From: Bacteroidota bacterium
GTDB lineage: Bacteria > Bacteroidota > Bacteroidia > AKYH767-A > JABDAW01
DNA: 6,089 nt
Direction of reading: 5' to 3'
NCBI GenBank assembly: GCA_023251595.1
Contig: JAHEYM010000262.1
Span: 1 to 6,089 of the forward strand
The position numbers and the translations under genes are program-made. The notes under the pieces were generated by a model. It was not told where the DNA came from, did no database searches, and was given only the letters and a program-made list of their open reading frames with translations. Every line of letters starts with the position of its first letter. The stretch's first letter is position 1. Below are positions 5,995 to 6,089 of this stretch, piece after piece.

Positions 5995-6089
5995 CTAATA
6001 AGCTGGTTTAAAGTTAGTAAAGGTTCGAAATTTACTCTTCGTCTGTGGATTTTTTCTAACTCTTTTGAATTTCCGATTTTTCCTTACTG

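Noticed and set aside
6016..6036. AGTAAA/TTTACT inverted repeat with 9-base spacer upstream of the regulator
   Set aside because: Six-base AT-rich arms are expected by chance in this composition. It could be an autoregulatory site but nothing else supports it, and no convincing promoter box is seen at 5995-6089.
1..6089. CRISPR array, tRNA, rRNA or insertion sequence transposase
   Set aside because: No regularly spaced direct repeats, no tRNA-like cloverleaf that I could recognise, no rRNA sequence and no transposase motifs were found.

Overview
The window looks like chromosomal DNA from a member of the Bacteroidota. The evidence is moderate-to-low GC, a FeoB of the Bacteroidota type, a secreted TlpA-like thioredoxin with a long N-terminal extension, a solo LuxR/GerE-type regulator, gene starts mostly without Shine-Dalgarno sequences, and a candidate Bacteroidota -7 promoter box. 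I cannot name a genus.

Layout: (1) Positions 3-1604 (+) hold the C-terminal membrane part of the ferrous iron transporter FeoB. Its G domain lies outside the window. (2) Positions 1605-1797, between the convergent feoB and thioredoxin genes, are almost filled by a 166-bp element. It has 29-bp imperfect terminal inverted repeats and two perfect internal palindromes, and resembles a non-coding MITE-like or intergenic repeat. It may also end transcription from both sides. (3) Positions 1798-2973 (-) encode an exported thioredoxin-fold protein with a CFPC active site. (4) Positions 3050-4822 (-) and 4835-5563 (-) are two tandem paralogues that I do not recognise. They share an N-terminal domain of about 230 residues. 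The upstream, shorter one ends right after this domain in a GGCGCSK tail. The downstream, longer one carries two copies of a 170-residue module, each with seven cysteines. The 12-bp gap and a perfect GGAGG ribosome binding site show that the two are co-transcribed. (5) Positions 5564-5715 are a 152-bp control region with a candidate promoter, a leader hairpin and a striking 33-bp double palindrome. (6) Positions 5716-5994 (-) encode a 92-residue GerE-type DNA-binding protein whose last codons are a run of nine G.

How they may work together (inference): the four minus-strand genes read regulator, short paralogue, long paralogue, thioredoxin. The GerE protein is a candidate regulator of the paralogue pair through the double palindrome. 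The thioredoxin is a candidate thiol partner for the cysteine-rich product. The paralogue pair is the most novel part of the window; its function cannot be read from the sequence.
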